Positions 61,749 to 64,000 of a DNA stretch of 64,000 nucleotides are shown in pieces. Source of the DNA: Martelella mediterranea (GTDB lineage Bacteria; Pseudomonadota; Alphaproteobacteria; Rhizobiales; Rhizobiaceae); contig NZ_SMAR01000005.1 in NCBI RefSeq assembly GCF_004342225.1, positions 1-64,000 on the forward strand. The letters are read 5' to 3'. The notes under the pieces were generated by a model. The model was not told where the DNA came from, made no database searches, and saw only the letters and a list, made by a program, of their open reading frames with translations. Position numbers and translations under genes: made by a program. Positions within the stretch are counted from its first letter, which is position 1, and the number at the start of each line of letters is the position of its first letter.

Positions 61749-61760
61749 GGGAGCAGGCGG

Positions 61761-63593
61761 ATGACATCCGACAAGGGGCCTAAAGAGCCGCATGATCACG
61801 GCGGCCGGGATCATCGCAATCGCGAAGCCTACAAACATCGCCTGAAGCGGATGCGCGAACAGGGGATGAAACCGCCGATTGGCGGGCAGGAAGAGCAGAA
61901 CCGGCCGAAGCAGGATGTCTCTGTTGACTGCGGCTGGGGCCGGATCGTCTTCGGCCAGACCTTTTCTGATACCAGGCTTCTGATCGAAACGCTGCGTGCG
62001 GAAGTGCCGGACCATCGTGACATCGCGATCTATGTCCGCGATCCGCATGTGGTTCTGGCGACGGCGCCGCAGGAAGTGTTTCTGGATCCCTCGCATACTT
62101 ACCGGCTGGATTTTTCGACCTATCGTTCGGCTTCCGAGCCACCTCACGGTTTTTTCATCCGGCGTCTGACCTCCGAGATCGATGCACAAGCCATCAATCG
62201 GATCTATGCCGCAAGGTCCATGGTACAGGTGCGTCCTGATTTCTTCTGGCGTCAGCGTGATGCCCGTTCGATCGTATATTTTGTCGCCGAAGACGAGCAT
62301 ACCGGTGATGTTCTCGGCACCGTCACTGGTATCGATCACTCGCGGGTTTTCAATGATCCCGAACGCGGGGCATCGCTCTGGTGTCTGGCAAGCGACCCGC
62401 AGGCCCGTCATCGCGGCATTGGCGAGGCGCTGGTGCGTCGGCTGGCTGAGCATTTCATGGCGCGCGGCGCGGCCTACCTTGATTTGTCTGTCCTGCATGA
62501 TAACCCGGCGATCCGGCTTTATGAAAAGCTTGGCTTCAAACGGGTTCCGTTTTTCACGGTTAAACGCAAGAACCACATCAACGAAAAGCTTTTCACCGGA
62601 CCCGAGCAGGAAGAGTATGAAGCTTTGAATCCCTATGCACGGTTGATTGTTGCCGAAGCGCACAGAAGAGGAATTTCGGCCGAAATCACCGATGCAGCGG
62701 GCGGTTTTTTCAGGCTGTCCTACGGTGGTCGCTCAATCCACTGCCGGGAAAGCCTGTCTGAGCTGACATCGGCGGTTTCGATGTCGATCTGTGATGACAA
62801 ATCCGTCACGCGGCGCTTTGTCGAGGCGGCAGGTGTGCGGGTGCCGCGGCAGATGACTTCCGATGCGGGCGAAGAGGCCATTGAGGGGTTTTTGAAGCAG
62901 GCAGGCGCACTGGTGGTCAAGCCAGCCCGTGGCGAGCAGGGGCGGGGCATTTCTGTCGGTGTAACGACGCTTGAGGAAATTCGTGAAGCCATTGAGGCAG
63001 CAAAAGCCTATTGTGATACAGTTCTGATCGAAGAAATGGTTGAAGGCGAGGACCTTCGGCTGATTGTGATCAACTACCGGCTGGTCGCCGCTGCCGTTCG
63101 CCGCCCGGCCAGAATTGTTGCCGATGGTCACTCCAGCATCGAGCAGCTGATTGCCACGCAGAGTGCCCGGCGATCTGCGGCAACGGGCGGAGAATCCTCG
63201 ATACCGCTGGATGCAGAAACAGAACGAACCGTACGCGCTGCCGGTTACACCTTTGCCGATGTCCCCGAAGAAGGCACCGAAATCCGGGTGCGGCGCACGG
63301 CCAACCTGCACACGGGCGGCACGATCCATGACGTGACCGATATCATCCATCCCAAGCTTGTGGATGCAGCGGTTTCCGCAGCGCGGGCGATAAATATTCC
63401 CGTCGTGGGGATTGATTTGATGATCAAGTCGCCCCAAAACCCAGACTATGCCTTTATCGAGGCGAATGAGCGACCCGGCCTCGCCAATCATGAGCCACAG
63501 CCGACAGCCGAACGGTTTGTTGACCTGCTGTTTCCTCTTTCAATGCCCGCATCTGCGCGGCTTTCAGCGCGCGAGGGGCCAAAAAGCGAGTAA
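61761..63593 (+). CDS. ngg: N-acetylglutaminylglutamine synthetase (GNAT plus ATP-grasp)
   Basis: A 610-residue two-domain fusion. A polar N-terminus precedes a GNAT acetyltransferase domain (about 130-275) with LASDPQARHRGIGEALVRRLAEHF and the late NPAIRLYEKLGFKRV. An ATP-grasp domain (about 325-590) has VVKPARGEQGRGISVGV and IEANERPGLANHEPQ. The architecture matches the NAGGN synthetase, which acetylates glutamine and joins a second glutamine. It follows asnO by 12 bases in one operon. Confidence 0.93.
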   Translation: MTSDKGPKEPHDHGGRDHRNREAYKHRLKRMREQGMKPPIGGQEEQNRPKQDVSVDCGWGRIVFGQTFSDTRLLIETLRAEVPDHRDIAIYVRDPHVVLATAPQEVFLDPSHTYRLDFSTYRSASEPPHGFFIRRLTSEIDAQAINRIYAARSMVQVRPDFFWRQRDARSIVYFVAEDEHTGDVLGTVTGIDHSRVFNDPERGASLWCLASDPQARHRGIGEALVRRLAEHFMARGAAYLDLSVLHDNPAIRLYEKLGFKRVPFFTVKRKNHINEKLFTGPEQEEYEALNPYARLIVAEAHRRGISAEITDAAGGFFRLSYGGRSIHCRESLSELTSAVSMSICDDKSVTRRFVEAAGVRVPRQMTSDAGEEAIEGFLKQAGALVVKPARGEQGRGISVGVTTLEEIREAIEAAKAYCDTVLIEEMVEGEDLRLIVINYRLVAAAVRRPARIVADGHSSIEQLIATQSARRSAATGGESSIPLDAETERTVRAAGYTFADVPEEGTEIRVRRTANLHTGGTIHDVTDIIHPKLVDAAVSAARAINIPVVGIDLMIKSPQNPDYAFIEANERPGLANHEPQPTAERFVDLLFPLSMPASARLSAREGPKSE

Positions 63594-63596
63594 GCA

Positions 63597-64000
63597 ATGA
63601 AACGTCTGACGATTGATGCCGAATACCTGTCCGACATCCTGAAAGCCTTGCTTTCGATCCCCAGCCCGACAGGTTACACCGACCCGATCGTTCGTTTTGT
63701 GACCGGCGAACTCGAAAAGCTTGGTCTGGATGTTGAATTGACCCGCCGTGGTGCCATTCGCGCCATTCGCCGCGGTATCGACAGTCGCGGTGCGCGTGCC
63801 ATCGTCTCTCACGTTGATACGCTGGGTGCGCAGGTTAAGTATCTCAAAGGCAATGGCCGGCTGGAACTGGTGCCGATTGGCACATGGTCTGCGCGTTTTG
63901 CAGAAGGCGCGCGTGCGACGATCTTTACCGAAAAAGGCGCCTATCGCGGCACAATCCTGCCACTCAAGGCCTCCGGCCATACCTATAACGACGAAATCGA
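63597..64000 (+). CDS. NAGGN-system M42-type peptidase (partial, runs off right edge)
   Basis: The first 134 residues of an M42-like metallopeptidase. LLSIPSPTGYTDPIVRFV and AIVSHVDTLGAQVK are visible, the latter with the first metal-binding His/Asp pair at about residues 71-73. The start lies 3 bases after the ngg stop. M42 peptidases are the third member of the NAGGN trio, with a supposed but unproven role in breakdown or turnover of the dipeptide. The remaining metal ligands lie outside the window. Confidence 0.88.
   Translation, partial: MKRLTIDAEYLSDILKALLSIPSPTGYTDPIVRFVTGELEKLGLDVELTRRGAIRAIRRGIDSRGARAIVSHVDTLGAQVKYLKGNGRLELVPIGTWSARFAEGARATIFTEKGAYRGTILPLKASGHTYNDEI

Noticed and set aside
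60996-62663. A 555-codon minus-strand frame across asnO and ngg
   Set aside because: It spans two genes with complete catalytic motifs on the plus strand and has no family resemblance.
1-64000. CRISPR array, prophage, insertion sequence, rRNA or tRNA
   Set aside because: No regularly spaced direct repeats, transposase, integrase or phage genes, and no tRNA-like cloverleaf with a T-loop motif was found on reading.

Overview
The window looks like chromosomal DNA of an alphaproteobacterium of the order Hyphomicrobiales (Rhizobiales). The evidence is the PhyR-NepR-EcfG general stress response locus, an aa3-type cytochrome oxidase subunit IV beside split pntAA/pntAB/pntB, a glyQ-lemA-DUF2207-glyS neighbourhood, tandem exoD genes, rhizobial-type small palindromic repeats and several rhizobial-style sugar ABC importers. 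The genus cannot be fixed from the sequence. No rRNA, tRNA, insertion sequence, prophage or CRISPR array was seen.

The left part (about 0.8-26.7 kb) is accessory carbon catabolism in three modules. Module 1 (0.8-7.2 kb) has a tripartite tricarboxylate transporter (TctC-TctB-TctA) in a row with two DapA/NanA-type aldolases, divergent from an IclR regulator. Module 2 (7.3-19.1 kb) is a divergon. Leftward lie a ROK sugar kinase, a SIS-domain isomerase, a GH38 alpha-mannosidase, a third and atypical DapA-like protein and a LacI regulator. Rightward lie an ABC importer (binding protein, two permeases, ATPase) and a leaderless sulfatase. Two matching LacI-type palindromes sit in the shared promoter region. 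The module looks like an import-then-dismantle pathway for a sulfated or mannosylated sugar and is the best candidate here for an undescribed pathway. Module 3 (19.5-26.7 kb) has a LacI regulator divergent from a Thu-like binding protein, two permeases, a GH13 alpha-glucosidase and an ATPase, with a different pair of operator palindromes.

From about 27 kb rightwards the DNA reads as core genome. It begins with an HXXEE membrane protein and a CHASE-HWE histidine kinase. Next come csbD, a DUF1328 small membrane protein and divergent phyR and nepR-ecfG, the general stress response core. Then come an S49 peptidase, putP, glyQ, lemA, an aroA-like gene, a DUF2207 protein, glyS, a TRAP transporter, aa3 subunit IV and pntAA-pntAB-pntB. 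After these come an extensin-like protein, a SpoIIAA-like protein, a DUF2325/IsdG-type heme monooxygenase cluster, a glyoxalase, DUF423, a truncated hemoglobin, DeoR with class II aldolase, an SDR, two exoD genes and a phosphonate monoester hydrolase-like enzyme. The window ends with a MarR regulator and the N-acetylglutaminylglutamine amide (NAGGN) osmoprotectant trio, whose third gene runs off the right edge.

Reading the intergenic DNA for the EcfG promoter pattern (GGAAC, 16 or 17 bases, CGTT) gives seven matches placed in front of genes: nepR-ecfG, csbD, the DUF1328 gene, the extensin-like gene, both exoD genes and a Rho-N-like small protein. The sigma factor and a set of its likely targets are therefore visible in one window.
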